A stretch of 64,000 nt of DNA from contig CP136063.1 of assembly GCA_032622095.1 (NCBI GenBank), forward strand, positions 271,555,426-271,619,425. The letters are read 5' to 3'. Position 1 is the stretch's first letter; the number at the start of each line of letters is the position of its first letter. This DNA is from Siphonodentalium dalli (Eukaryota; Mollusca; Scaphopoda; Gadilida; Siphonodentaliidae). The notes below the pieces were generated by a model. The model ran no database searches. It saw nothing but the letters and a program-made list of their open reading frames with translations, and was not told where the DNA came from. Below, one piece after another: positions 49,735-61,991 of this stretch. The position numbers and the translations under genes were made by a program.

Positions 49735-52700
49735 ATGTTACATATAAAGAACGTCCATTGTTATTCTTATTCCTGGTATGTTACAAATAAAGAACGCTCA
49801 TTGTTAGTCTATTCCTGGTATGTTAGAAATAAAGAGCGTTCATTGCTAGTCTATTCCAGGTATGTTACAAATAAAGAACGTTTATTGCTAATCTTATTCC
49901 TGGTATGTTACAAATAAAGAACGCTCATTTTTAGTTTTATTCCTGGTATGTTACAAATAAAGAGCGTTCATTGTTAGTCTATTCCTGGTATGTTACAAAT
50001 AAAGAGCGTTTATTGTTTGTCTATTCCTGGTATGTAACCAACAAAGAACGTCTATTGTTAGTCTTATTCCTGGTATGTTACACATAAAGAGCGTTCATTG
50101 TTAGTATATTCATTGTTTGTTACCAATAAAGACCGTTCATTGTTAGTCTTAGTCATGGTATGTTACAAATAAAGAGCGTCCCGTATTAGTATATTCATGG
50201 TATGTTACACATAAAGATCGTTCATTGTTAGTCTTACACATTGTATGTTACAAATAAAGAGCGTTCATTGTTAGTCTATTCCTGGTTTGTTACAAATAGA
50301 TAACGCTCATTGTTATATAGTCTATTATTGGTATGTTACAAATAAAGAGCGTTCATTGTTAGTCTTACTCCTGGTATGTTACAAATAAAGAACGCTCATT
50401 GTTAGTCTATTCCTGGTATGTTATAAATAAAGAGCGTTCCTTGTTAGTATATTCATGGTATGTTACAATTAAAGATCGTGCATTGTTAGTCTTATTCCTG
50501 GTATGTTACACATAAAGAGCGTTCATTGTTAGTCTACTCATTGTATATTACCAATAAAGAGCGTTCCTTGTTAGAAAATTCATGGTATGTTACAAATAAA
50601 GATCGTTCATTGTTAGTCTTATTCCTGGTATGTTACAAATAAAGAACGCTCATTGTTAGTCTATTCCTGGTATGTTACAAATAAAGAGCGTTAATTGTTA
50701 GTCTATTCCTGGTATGTAACCAACAAGGAACGTCCATTGTTAGTCTTATTCATGGTATGTTACAAATAAAGATCGTTCATTGCTAGTCTTACTCCTGGTA
50801 TGTGACAAATAAAGAACGCTCATTATTAGTCTTACTCTTGGTAGGTTACATATAAAGAGCGTTGATTGATAGTCTATTATTGGTATGTTACATATAAAGA
50901 ACGCTCATTGTTAGTCTTACTCCTGGTATGTTACAAATAAAGAGTGTTCATTGTTAGTCTTACTCCTGGTATGTTACAAATAAAGAACGCTCATTGCTAG
51001 TCTATTCCTGGTATGTTACAAATAAAGAGCGTTCATTGTTAGTCTTATTCCTGGTATGTTACAAATAAATAACGCTCATTGTTAGTCTATTCCTGGTGTG
51101 TTACAAATAAAGAGCGTTCATTGTTAGTCTATACCTGGTATGATACAAATAAAGAGCGTTCATTGTTAGTCTACTCATTGTATATTACCAATAAAGAGCG
51201 TTCCTTGTTAGAAAATTCATGGTATGTTACAAATAAAGAACGCTCATTGTTCGTCTTTTCCTGGTATGTTACAAATAAAGAGCGTTCATCGTTAGTCTAT
51301 TCCTGGTATGTTACAAATAAAGAACGCTCATTGTTAGTCTATTCCTGGTATGTTACAAATAAAGAACGCTCATTGTTCGTCTATTCCTGGTATGTTACAA
51401 ATAAAGAGAGTTCATCGTTAGTCTATTCCTGGTATGTTACAAATAAAGAACGCTCATTGTTAGTCTATTCCTGGTATGTTACAAATAAAGAGCGTTCATC
51501 GTTAGTCTATTCCTGGTATGTTACAAATAAAGAACGCTCATTGATTGTCTATTCCTGGTATGTTACAAATAAAGAACACTCATTGTTAGTCTATTCCTGG
51601 TATGTTATAAATAAAGAGCGTTCATTGTTAGTCTATTCATGATATATTACACATAAAGAACGCTCATTGTTAGTCTTACTCCTGGTATGTTACAAATAAA
51701 GAACGCTCATTGTTAGTCTTACTCCTGGTATGTTACAAATAAAGAGCGTTCATTGTTAGTCTTACTCCTGGTATGTTACAAATAAAGAGAGTTCATTGTT
51801 AGTCTATTCCTGGTATGTTACAAATAAAGAACCCTCTTTGTTAGTCTATTCCTGGATTGTAACCAACAAAGAACGTCCATTGTTAGTCTTATTCATGGTA
51901 TGTTACAAATAAAGAACGCTCATTGTTAGTCTATTCCTGGTATGTTACAAATAAAGAGCGTTCATCGTTAGTCTATTCCTGGTATGTTACAAATAAAGAA
52001 CGCTCATTGTTAGTCTATTCCTGGTATGTTACAAATAAAGAGCGTTCATCGTTAGTCTATTCCTGGTATGTTACAAATAAAGAACTCTCATTGTTTGTCT
52101 ATTCCAGGTATGTTACAAATAAAGAACGCTCATCGTTAGTCTATTCCTGGTATGTTATAAATAAAGAGCGTTTATTGTTAGTCTATTCCTCGTTTGTTAT
52201 AAATAAAGAGCGTTCATTGTTAGTCTATTCCTGATATATTACACATAAAGAACGCTCATTGTTAATCTTACTCCTGGTATGTTACAAATAAAGAATGTTC
52301 ATTGTTAGTCTATTCCAGGTATGTTACACATAAAGAGCGTACATTGTCAGTCTACTCATTGTATATTACCAATAAGAGCGTCCCTTGTTAGTATATTCAT
52401 GGTATGTTACAAATAAAGATCGTTCATTGTTAGTCTTACACATTGTATGTTACAAATAAAGATCGTTCATTGTTAGTCTTATTCCTGGTATGTTACAAAT
52501 AAAGAGCGTTCATTGTTAGTCTTACACATTGTATGTTACAAATAAAGAGCGTTCACTGTTAGTCACCTCCTGACAAATAACCAATACTGAGCGTTCATTG
52601 TTAGTCTATTCCTGGTATGTTACCAATAAAGATCATTCATTGTTAGTCTTATTCCTGTGATGTTACAAATAAACAGCGTTAATTGTTAGTCTATTCTTGG

Positions 52701-53558
52701 TATGTTACAAATAAAGAGCGTTCATTGTTAGTCTTACTCCTGGTATGTTACAAATAAAGAACACTCATTGTTAGTCTATTCCTGGTATGTTACAAATCAA
52801 GAGCGTTCATTGTTAGTCTATTCCTGTTATGTTACAAATAAAGAACGCTCATTGTTATATAGTCTATTCCTAGTATGTTACAAATAAAGAGCGTTCATTG
52901 TTAGTCTTACTCCTGGTATGTTACACATAAAGAGCGTTCATTGTTAGTCTTACTCCTGGTATGTTACAAATACAGAATGTTCACTGTTAGTCTATTCCTG
53001 GTATGTTACAAATCAAGAGTGTTCATTCTTAGTCTATTCCTGTTATGTTACAAATAAAGAACGCTCAATGTTATATAGTCTATTCCTAGTATGTTACAAA
53101 TAAAGAGCGTTCATTGTTAGTTTTACTCCTGGTATGTTACAAATAAAGAACGCTCATTGTTAGTCTATTCCTGGTATGTTATAAATAAAGAGCGTTCATT
53201 GTTAGTCTTACTTCTGGTATGTTACCAATACAGAACGCTCATTGTTAGTCTTATTCCTGGTATGTTACAAATAAAGAGCGTTCATTGTTAGTCTATTCCT
53301 GGTATGTTACCAATAAAGCTCATTCATTGTTAGTCTTATTCCTGTGATGTTACAAATAAAGAGCGTTCATTGTTAGTCTATTCCTGGTACGTTACAAATA
53401 AAGAGCGTGTATTGTTAGTCTATTCCTGGTATGTAACCAACAAAGCACGTCCATTGTTAGTCTTATTCCTGGTATGTTACACATAAAGAGCGTTCATTGT
53501 TAGTCTTATTCCTGGTATGTTACAAAAAAAGAACGCTCATTGTTAGTCTATTCCTGGT
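49735..53558. repeat. Higher-order unit U10, 3,824 bp (B type)
   Basis: This B unit has 42-mer runs at 51079-51642 (187 codons) and 51923-52234 (103 codons) and the divergent monomer at 52562. At about 52770 the order jumps from the GAACACTC monomer straight to the AAATCAAGAGCG monomer, omitting about 1.6 kb present in A units. It has two extra monomers (about 85 bp) near 52435-52520 compared with A. Private changes include GTTAGAAATAAAG near 49824. It is collinear with U12 at 8,433 bp. Confidence 0.87.
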
Positions 53559-56500
53559 ATGTTACATATAAAGAACGTCCATTGTTATTCTTATTCCTGG
53601 TATGTTACAAATAAAGAACGCTCATTGTTAGTCTATTCCTGGTACGTTACAAATAAAGAGCGTTCATTGCTAGTCTATTCCAGGTATGTTACAAATAAAG
53701 AACGTTTATTGCTAATCTTATTCCTGGTATGTTACAAATAAAGAACGCTCATTTTTAGTTTTATTCCTGGTATGTTACAAATAAAGAGCGTTCATTGTTA
53801 GTCCATTCCTGGTATGTTACAAATAAAGAGCGTTTATTGTTTGTCTATTCCTGGTATGTAACCAACAAAGAACGTCTATTGTTAGTCTTATTCCTGGTAT
53901 GTTACACATAAAGAGCGTTCATTGTTAGTATATTCATTGTTTGTAACCAATAAAGACCGTTCATTGTTAGTCTTAGTCATGGTATGTTACAAATAAAGAG
54001 CGTCCCGTATTAGTATATTCATTGTATGTTACACATAAAGATCGTTCATTGTTAGTCTTACACATTGTATGTTACAAATAAAGAGCGTTCATTGTTAGTC
54101 TATTCCTGGTTTGTTACAAATAAATAACGCTCATTGTTATATAGTCTATTATTGGTATGTTACAAATAAAGAGCGTTCATTGTTAGTCTTACTCCTGGTA
54201 TGTTACAAATAAAGAACGCTCATTGTTAGTCTATTCCTGGTATGTTATAAATAAAGAGCGTTCCTTGTTAGTATATTCATGGTATGTTACAATTAAAGAT
54301 CGTGCATTGTTAGTCTTATTCCTGGTATGTTACACATAAAGAGCGTTCATTGTTAGTCTACTCATTGTATATTACCAATAAAGAGCGTTCCTTGTTAGAA
54401 AATTCATGGTATGTTACAAATAAAGATCGTTCATTGTTAGTCTTATTCCTGGTATGTTACAAATAAAGAACGCTCATTGTTAGTCTATTCCTGGTATGTT
54501 ACAAATAAAGAGCGTTAATTGTTAGTCTATTCCTGGTATGTAACCAACAAGGAACGTCCATTGTTAGTCTTATTCATGGTACGTTACAAATAAAGAGCGT
54601 TCATTGCTAGTCTTACTCCTGGTATGTGACAAATAAAGAACGCTCATTATTAGTCTTACTCTTGGTAGGTTACATATAAAGAGCGTTGATTGATAGTCTA
54701 TTATTGGTATGTTACATATAAAGAACGCTCATTGTTAGTCTTATTCCTGGTATGTTACAAATAAAGAGTGTTCATTGTTAGTCTTACTCCTGGTATGTTA
54801 CAAATAAAGAACGCTCATTGCTAGTCTATTCCTGGTATGTTACAAATAAAGAGCGTTCATTGTTAGTCTTATTCCTGGTATGTTACAAATAAATAACGCT
54901 CATTGTTAGTCTATTCCTGGTGTGTTACAAATAAAGAGCGTTCATTGTTAGTCTATACCTGGTATGATACAAATAAAGAGCGTTCATTGTTAGTCTACTC
55001 ATTGTATATTACCAATAAAGAGCGTTCCTTGTTAGAAAATTCATGGTATGTTACAAATAAAGAACGCTCATTGTTCGTCTTTTCCTGGTATGTTACAAAT
55101 AAAGAGCGTTCATCGTTAGTCTATTCCTGGTATGTTACAAATAAAGAACGCTCATTGTTAGTCTATTCCTGGTATGTTACAAATAAAGAACGCTCATTGT
55201 TCGTCTATTCCTGGTATGTTACAAATAAAGAGCGTTCATCGTTAGTCTATTCCTGGTATGTTACAAATAAAGAGCGTTCATTGTTAGTCTATTCCTGATA
55301 TATTACTCATAAAGAACGTTCATTGTTAGTCTTACTCCTGGTATGTTACAAATAAAGAATGTTCATTGTTAGTCTATTCCTGGTATGTTACACATAAAGA
55401 GCGTTCATTGTCAGTCTACTCGTTGTATATTACCAATAAGAGCGTCCCTTGTTAGTATATTCATGGTATGTTACAAATAAAGATCGTTCATTGTTAGTCT
55501 TATTCCTGGTATGTTACAAATAAAGAGCGTTCATTGTTAGTCTTACACATTGTATGTTACAAATAAAGAGCGTTCACTGTTAGTCACCTCCTGACAAATA
55601 ACCAATACTGAGCGTTCATTGTTAGTCTATTCCTGGTATGTTACCAATAAAGATCATTCATTGTTAGTCTTATTCCTGTGATGTTACAAATAAAGAGCGT
55701 TAATTGTTAGTCTATTCTTGGTATGTTACAAATAAAGAGCGTTCATTGTTAGTCTTACTCCTGGTATGTTACAAATAAAGAACGCTCATTGTTAGTCTAT
55801 TCCTGGTATGTTATAAATAAAGAGCGTTCCTTGTTAGTATATTCATGTTATGTTACAAATAAAGATCGTGCATTGTTAGTCTTATTCCTGGTATGTTACA
55901 CATAAAGAGCGTTCATTGTTAGTCTACTCATTGTTTATTACCAATAAAGAGCGTTCCTTGTTAGAAAATTCATGGTATGTTACAAATAAAGATCGTTCAT
56001 TGTTAGTCTTATTCCTGGTATGTTACAAATAAAGAACGCTCATTGTTAGTCTATTTCTGGTATGTTACAAATAAAGAGCGTTAATTGTTAGTCTATTCCT
56101 GGTATGTAACCAACAAGGAACGTCCATTGTTAGTCTTACTCCTGGTATGTTACAAATAAAGAACGCTCATTATTAGTCTTACTCTTGGTATGTTACATAT
56201 AAAGAGCGTTGATTGATAGTCTATTATTGGTATGTTACATATAAAGAACGCTCATTGTTAGTCTTACTCCTGGTATGTTACAAATAAAGAGTGTTCATTG
56301 TTAGTCTTACTCCTGGTATGTTACAAATAAAGAACGCTCATTGCTAGTCTATTCCTGGTATGTTACAAATAAAAAGCGTTCATTGTTAGTCTTATTCCTG
56401 GTATGTTACAAATAAATAACGCTCATTGTTAGTCTATTCCTGGTATGTTACAAATAAAGAGCGTTCATTGTTAGTCTTATTCCTTGTATGTTACAAATAA

Positions 56501-58167
56501 AGAACGCGCATTGTTAGTCTTATTCCTGGTATGTTACAAATAAAGAACGCTCATTGTTCGTCTATTCCTGGTATGTTACAAATAAAGAGCGTTCATCGTT
56601 AGTCTATTCCTGGTATGTTACAAATAAAGAACGCTCATTGTTAGTCTATTCCTGGTATGTTACACATAAAGAGCGTTCTCGTTAGTCTATTCCAGGTATG
56701 TTACAAATAAAGAACGCTCATTGTTTGTATATTCCTGGTATGTTACAAATAAAGAACACTCATTGTTAGTCTATTCCTGGTATGTTATAAATACAGAGCG
56801 TTCATTGTTAGTCTATTCCTGATATATTACACATACAGAACGCTCATTGTTAGTCTTACTCCTGGTATGTTACAAATACAGAACGCTCATTGTTAGTCTT
56901 ACTCCTGGTATGTTACAAATCAAGAACGTTCATTGTTAGTCTTACTCCTGGTATGTGACAAATAAAGAGAGTTCATTGTTAGTCTATTCCTGGTATGTTA
57001 CAAATAAAGAACGCTCATTGTTAGTCTATTCCTGGATTGTAACCAACAAAGAACGTCTATTGTTAGTCTTATTCATGGTATGTTACAAATAAAGAACGCT
57101 CATTGTTAGTCTATTACTGGTATGTTACAAATAAAGAGCGTTCATCGTTAGTCTATTGCTGGTATGTTAAAAATAAAGAACGCTCATTGTTAGTCTATTC
57201 CTGGTATGTAACAAATAAAGAGCGTTCATCGTTAGTCTATTCCTGGTATGTTACAAATAAAGAACGCTCATTACACATAAAGAACGCTCATTGTTAGTCT
57301 TACTCCTGGTATGTTACAAATAAAGAGCGTTCATTGTTAGTCTTACTCCTGGTATGTTACAAATACAGAATGTTCACTGTTAGTCTATTCCTGGTATGTT
57401 ACAAATCAAGAGCGTTCATTGTTAGTCTATTCCTGTTATGTTACAAATAAAGAACGCTCATTGTTATATAGTCTATTCCTAGTATGTTACAAATAAAGAG
57501 CGTTCATTGTTAGTCTTACTCCTGGTATGTTACAAATAAAGAGCGTTCATTGTTAGTCTTACTCCTGGTATGTTACAAATACAGAATGTTCATTGTTAGT
57601 CTATTCCTGGTATGTTACAAATCAAGAGTGTTCATTCTTAGTCTATTCCTGTTATGTTACAAATAAAGAACGCTCAATGTTATATAGTCTATTCCTAGTA
57701 TGTTACAAATAAAGAGCGTTCATTGTTAGTCTTACTCCTGGTATGTTACAAATAAAGAACGCTCATTGTTAGTCTATTCCTGGTATGTTATAAATAAAGA
57801 GCGTTCATTGTTAGTCTTACTTCTGGTATGTTACCAATACAGAACGCTCATTGTTAGTCTTATTCCTGGTATGTTACAAATAAAGAGCGTTCATTGTTAG
57901 TCTATTCCTGGTATGTTACCAATAAAGCTCATTCATTGTTAGTCTTATTCCTGTGATGTTACAAATAAAGAGCGTTCATTGTTAGTCTATTCCTGGTACG
58001 TTACAAATAAAGAGCGTGTATTGTTAGTCTATTCCTGATATGTAACCAACAAAGCACGTCCATTGTTAGTCTTATTCCTGGTATGTTACACATAAAGAGC
58101 GTTCATTGTTAGTCTTATTCCTGGTATGTTACAAATAAAGAACGCTCATTGTTAGTCTATTCCTGGT
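53559..58167. repeat. Higher-order unit U11, 4,609 bp (A type)
   Basis: This A unit is nearly identical in order to U8, one base longer because CTGGTATGTTAC near 55763 is intact. The 131-codon run is at 54903-55298, the divergent monomer at 55583 and the truncated monomer at 57262. A private TATGTAACAAAT change occurs near 57207. GTTACAAAAAAAG near 53520 is shared with the U7, U8 and U13 starts and marks A-unit heads. Confidence 0.87.
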
Positions 58168-61100
58168 ATGTTACATATAAAGAACGTCCATTGTTATTCT
58201 TATTCCTGGTATGTTACAAATAAAGAACGCTCATTGTTAGTCTATTCCTGGTATGTTACAAATAAAGAGCGTTCATTGCTAGTCTATTCCAGGTATGTTA
58301 CAAATAAAGAACGTTTAATGCTAATCTTATTCCTGGTATGTTACAAATAAAGAACGCTCATTTTTAGTTTTATTCCTGGTATGTTACAAATAAAGAGCGT
58401 TCATTGTTAGTCTATTCCTGGTATGTTACAAATAAAGAGCGTTTATTGTTTGTCTATTCCTGGTATGTAACCAACAAAGAACGTCTATTGTTAGTCTTAT
58501 TCCTGGTATGTTACACATAAAGAGCGTTCATTGTTAGTATATTCATTGTTTGTTACCAATAAAGACCGTTCATTGTTAGTCTTAGTCATGGTATGTTACA
58601 AATAAAGAGCGTCCCGTATTAGTATATTCATGGTATGTTACACATAAAGATCGTTCATTGTTAGTCTTACACATTGTATGTTACAAATAAAGAGCGTTCA
58701 TTGTTAGTCTATTCCTGGTTTGTTACAAATAGATAACGCTCATTGTTATATAGTCTATTATTGGTATGTTACAAATAAAGAGCGTTCATTGTTAGTCTTA
58801 CTCCTGGTATGTTACAAATAAAGAACGCTCATTGTTAGTCTATTCCTGGTATGTTATAAATAAAGAGCGTTCCTTGTTAGTATATTCATGGTATGTTACA
58901 ATTAAAGATCGTGCATTGTTAGTCTTATTCCTGGTATGTTACACATAAAGAGCGTTCATTGTTAGTCTACTCATTGTATATTACCAATAAAGAGCGTTCC
59001 TTGTTAGAAAATTCATGGTATGTTACAAATAAAGATCGTTCATTGTTAGTCTTATTCCTGGTATGTTACAAATAAAGAACGCTCATTGTTAGTCTATTCC
59101 TGGTATGTTACAAATAAAGAGCGTTAATTGTTAGTCTATTCCTGGTATGTAACCAACAAGGAACGTCCATTGTTAGTCTTATTCATGGTATGTTACAAAT
59201 AAAGATCGTTCATTGCTAGTCTTACTCCTGGTATGTGACAAATAAAGAACGCTCATTATTAGTCTTACTCTTGGTAGGTTACATATAAAGAGCGTTGATT
59301 GATAGTCTATTATTGGTATGTTACATATAAAGAACGCTCATTGTTAGTCTTACTCCTGGTATGTTACAAATAAAGAGTGTTCATTGTTAGTCTTACTCCT
59401 GGTATGTTACAAATAAAGAACGCTCATTGCTAGTCTATTCCTGGTATGTTACAAATAAAGAGCGTTCATTGTTAGTCTTATTCCTGGTATGTTACAAATA
59501 AATAACGCTCATTGTTAGTCTATTCCTGGTGTGTTACAAATAAAGAGCGTTCATTGTTAGTCTATACCTGGTATGATACAAATAAAGAGCGTTCATTGTT
59601 AGTCTACTCATTGTATATTACCAATAAAGAGCGTTCCTTGTTAGAAAATTCATGGTATGTTACAAATAAAGAACGCTCATTGTTCGTCTTTTCCTGGTAT
59701 GTTACAAATAAAGAGCGTTCATCGTTAGTCTATTCCTGGTATGTTACAAATAAAGAACGCTCATTGTTAGTCTATTCCTGGTATGTTACAAATAAAGAAC
59801 GCTCATTGTTCGTCTATTCCTGGTATGTTACAAATAAAGAGAGTTCATCGTTAGTCTATTCCTGGTATGTTACAAATAAAGAACGCTCATTGTTAGTCTA
59901 TTCCTGGTATGTTACAAATAAAGAGCGTTCATCGTTAGTCTATTCCTGGTATGTTACAAATAAAGAACGCTCATTGATTGTCTATTCCTGGTATGTTACA
60001 AATAAAGAACACTCATTGTTAGTCTATTCCTGGTATGTTATAAATAAAGAGCGTTCATTGTTAGTCTATTCATGATATATTACACATAAAGAACGCTCAT
60101 TGTTAGTCTTACTCCTGGTATGTTACAAATAAAGAACGCTCATTGTTAGTCTTACTCCTGGTATGTTACAAATAAAGAGCGTTCATTGTTAGTCTTACTC
60201 CTGGTATGTTACAAATAAAGAGAGTTCATTGTTAGTCTATTCCTGGTATGTTACAAATAAAGAACCCTCTTTGTTAGTCTATTCCTGGATTGTAACCAAC
60301 AAAGAACGTCCATTGTTAGTCTTATTCATGGTATGTTACAAATAAAGAACGCTCATTGTTAGTCTATTCCTGGTATGTTACAAATAAAGAGCGTTCATCG
60401 TTAGTCTATTCCTGGTATGTTACAAATAAAGAACGCTCATTGTTAGTCTATTCCTGGTATGTTACAAATAAAGAGCGTTCATCGTTAGTCTATTCCTGGT
60501 ATGTTACAAATAAAGAACTCTCATTGTTTGTCTATTCCAGGTATGTTACAAATAAAGAACGCTCATCGTTAGTCTATTCCTGGTATGTTATAAATAAAGA
60601 GCGTTTATTGTTAGTCTATTCCTCGTTTGTTATAAATAAAGAGCGTTCATTGTTAGTCTATTCCTGATATATTACACATAAAGAACGCTCATTGTTAATC
60701 TTACTCCTGGTATGTTACAAATAAAGAATGTTCATTGTTAGTCTATTCCAGGTATGTTACACATAAAGAGCGTACATTGTCAGTCTACTCATTGTATATT
60801 ACCAATAAGAGCGTCCCTTGTTAGTATATTCATGGTATGTTACAAATAAAGATCGTTCATTGTTAGTCTTACACATTGTATGTTACAAATAAAGATCGTT
60901 CATTGTTAGTCTTATTCCTGGTATGTTACAAATAAAGAGCGTTCATTGTTAGTCTTACACATTGTATGTTACAAATAAAGAGCGTTCACTGTTAGTCACC
61001 TCCTGACAAATAACCAATACTGAGCGTTCATTGTTAGTCTATTCCTGGTATGTTACCAATAAAGATCATTCATTGTTAGTCTTATTCCTGTGATGTTACA

Positions 61101-61991
61101 AATAAACAGCGTTAATTGTTAGTCTATTCTTGGTATGTTACAAATAAAGAGCGTTCATTGTTAGTCTTACTCCTGGTATGTTACAAATAAAGAACACTCA
61201 TTGTTAGTCTATTCCTGGTATGTTACAAATCAAGAGCGTTCATTGTTAGTCTATTCCTGTTATGTTACAAATAAAGAACGCTCATTGTTATATAGTCTAT
61301 TCCTAGTATGTTACAAATAAAGAGCGTTCATTGTTAGTCTTACTCCTGGTATGTTACAAATAAAGAGCGTTCATTGTTAGTCTTACTCCTGGTATGTTAC
61401 AAATACAGAATGTTCACTGTTAGTCTATTCCTGGTATGTTACAAATCAAGAGTGTTCATTCTTAGTCTATTCCTGTTATGTTACAAATAAAGAACGCTCA
61501 ATGTTATATAGTCTATTCCTAGTATGTTACAAATAAAGAGCGTTCATTGTTAGTTTTACTCCTGGTATGTTACAAATAAAGAACGCTCATTGTTAGTCTA
61601 TTCCTGGTATGTTATAAATAAAGAGCGTTCATTGTTAGTCTTACTTCTGGTATGTTACCAATACAGAACGCTCATTGTTAGTCTTATTCCTGGTATGTTA
61701 CAAATAAAGAGCGTTCATTGTTAGTCTATTCCTGGTATGTTACCAATAAAGCTCATTCATTGTTAGTCTTATTCCTGTGATGTTACAAATAAAGAGCGTT
61801 CATTGTTAGTCTATTCCTGGTACGTTACAAATAAAGAGCGTGTATTGTTAGTCTATTCCTGGTATGTAACCAACAAAGCACGTCCATTGTTAGTCTTATT
61901 CCTGGTATGTTACACATAAAGAGCGTTCATTGTTAGTCTTATTCCTGGTATGTTACAAAAAAAGAACGCTCATTGTTAGTCTATTCCTGGT
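58168..61991. repeat. Higher-order unit U12, 3,824 bp (B type)
   Basis: This B unit has exactly the length of U10, with runs at 59512-60075 and 60356-60667 and the divergent monomer at 60995. It differs from U10 at visible sites: GTTTAATGC near 58313 (GTTTATTGC in U10), and GTTACAAATAAAG near 61353 where U10 has GTTACACATAAAG. Together with U11 it forms the 8,433-bp A plus B period. Confidence 0.87.
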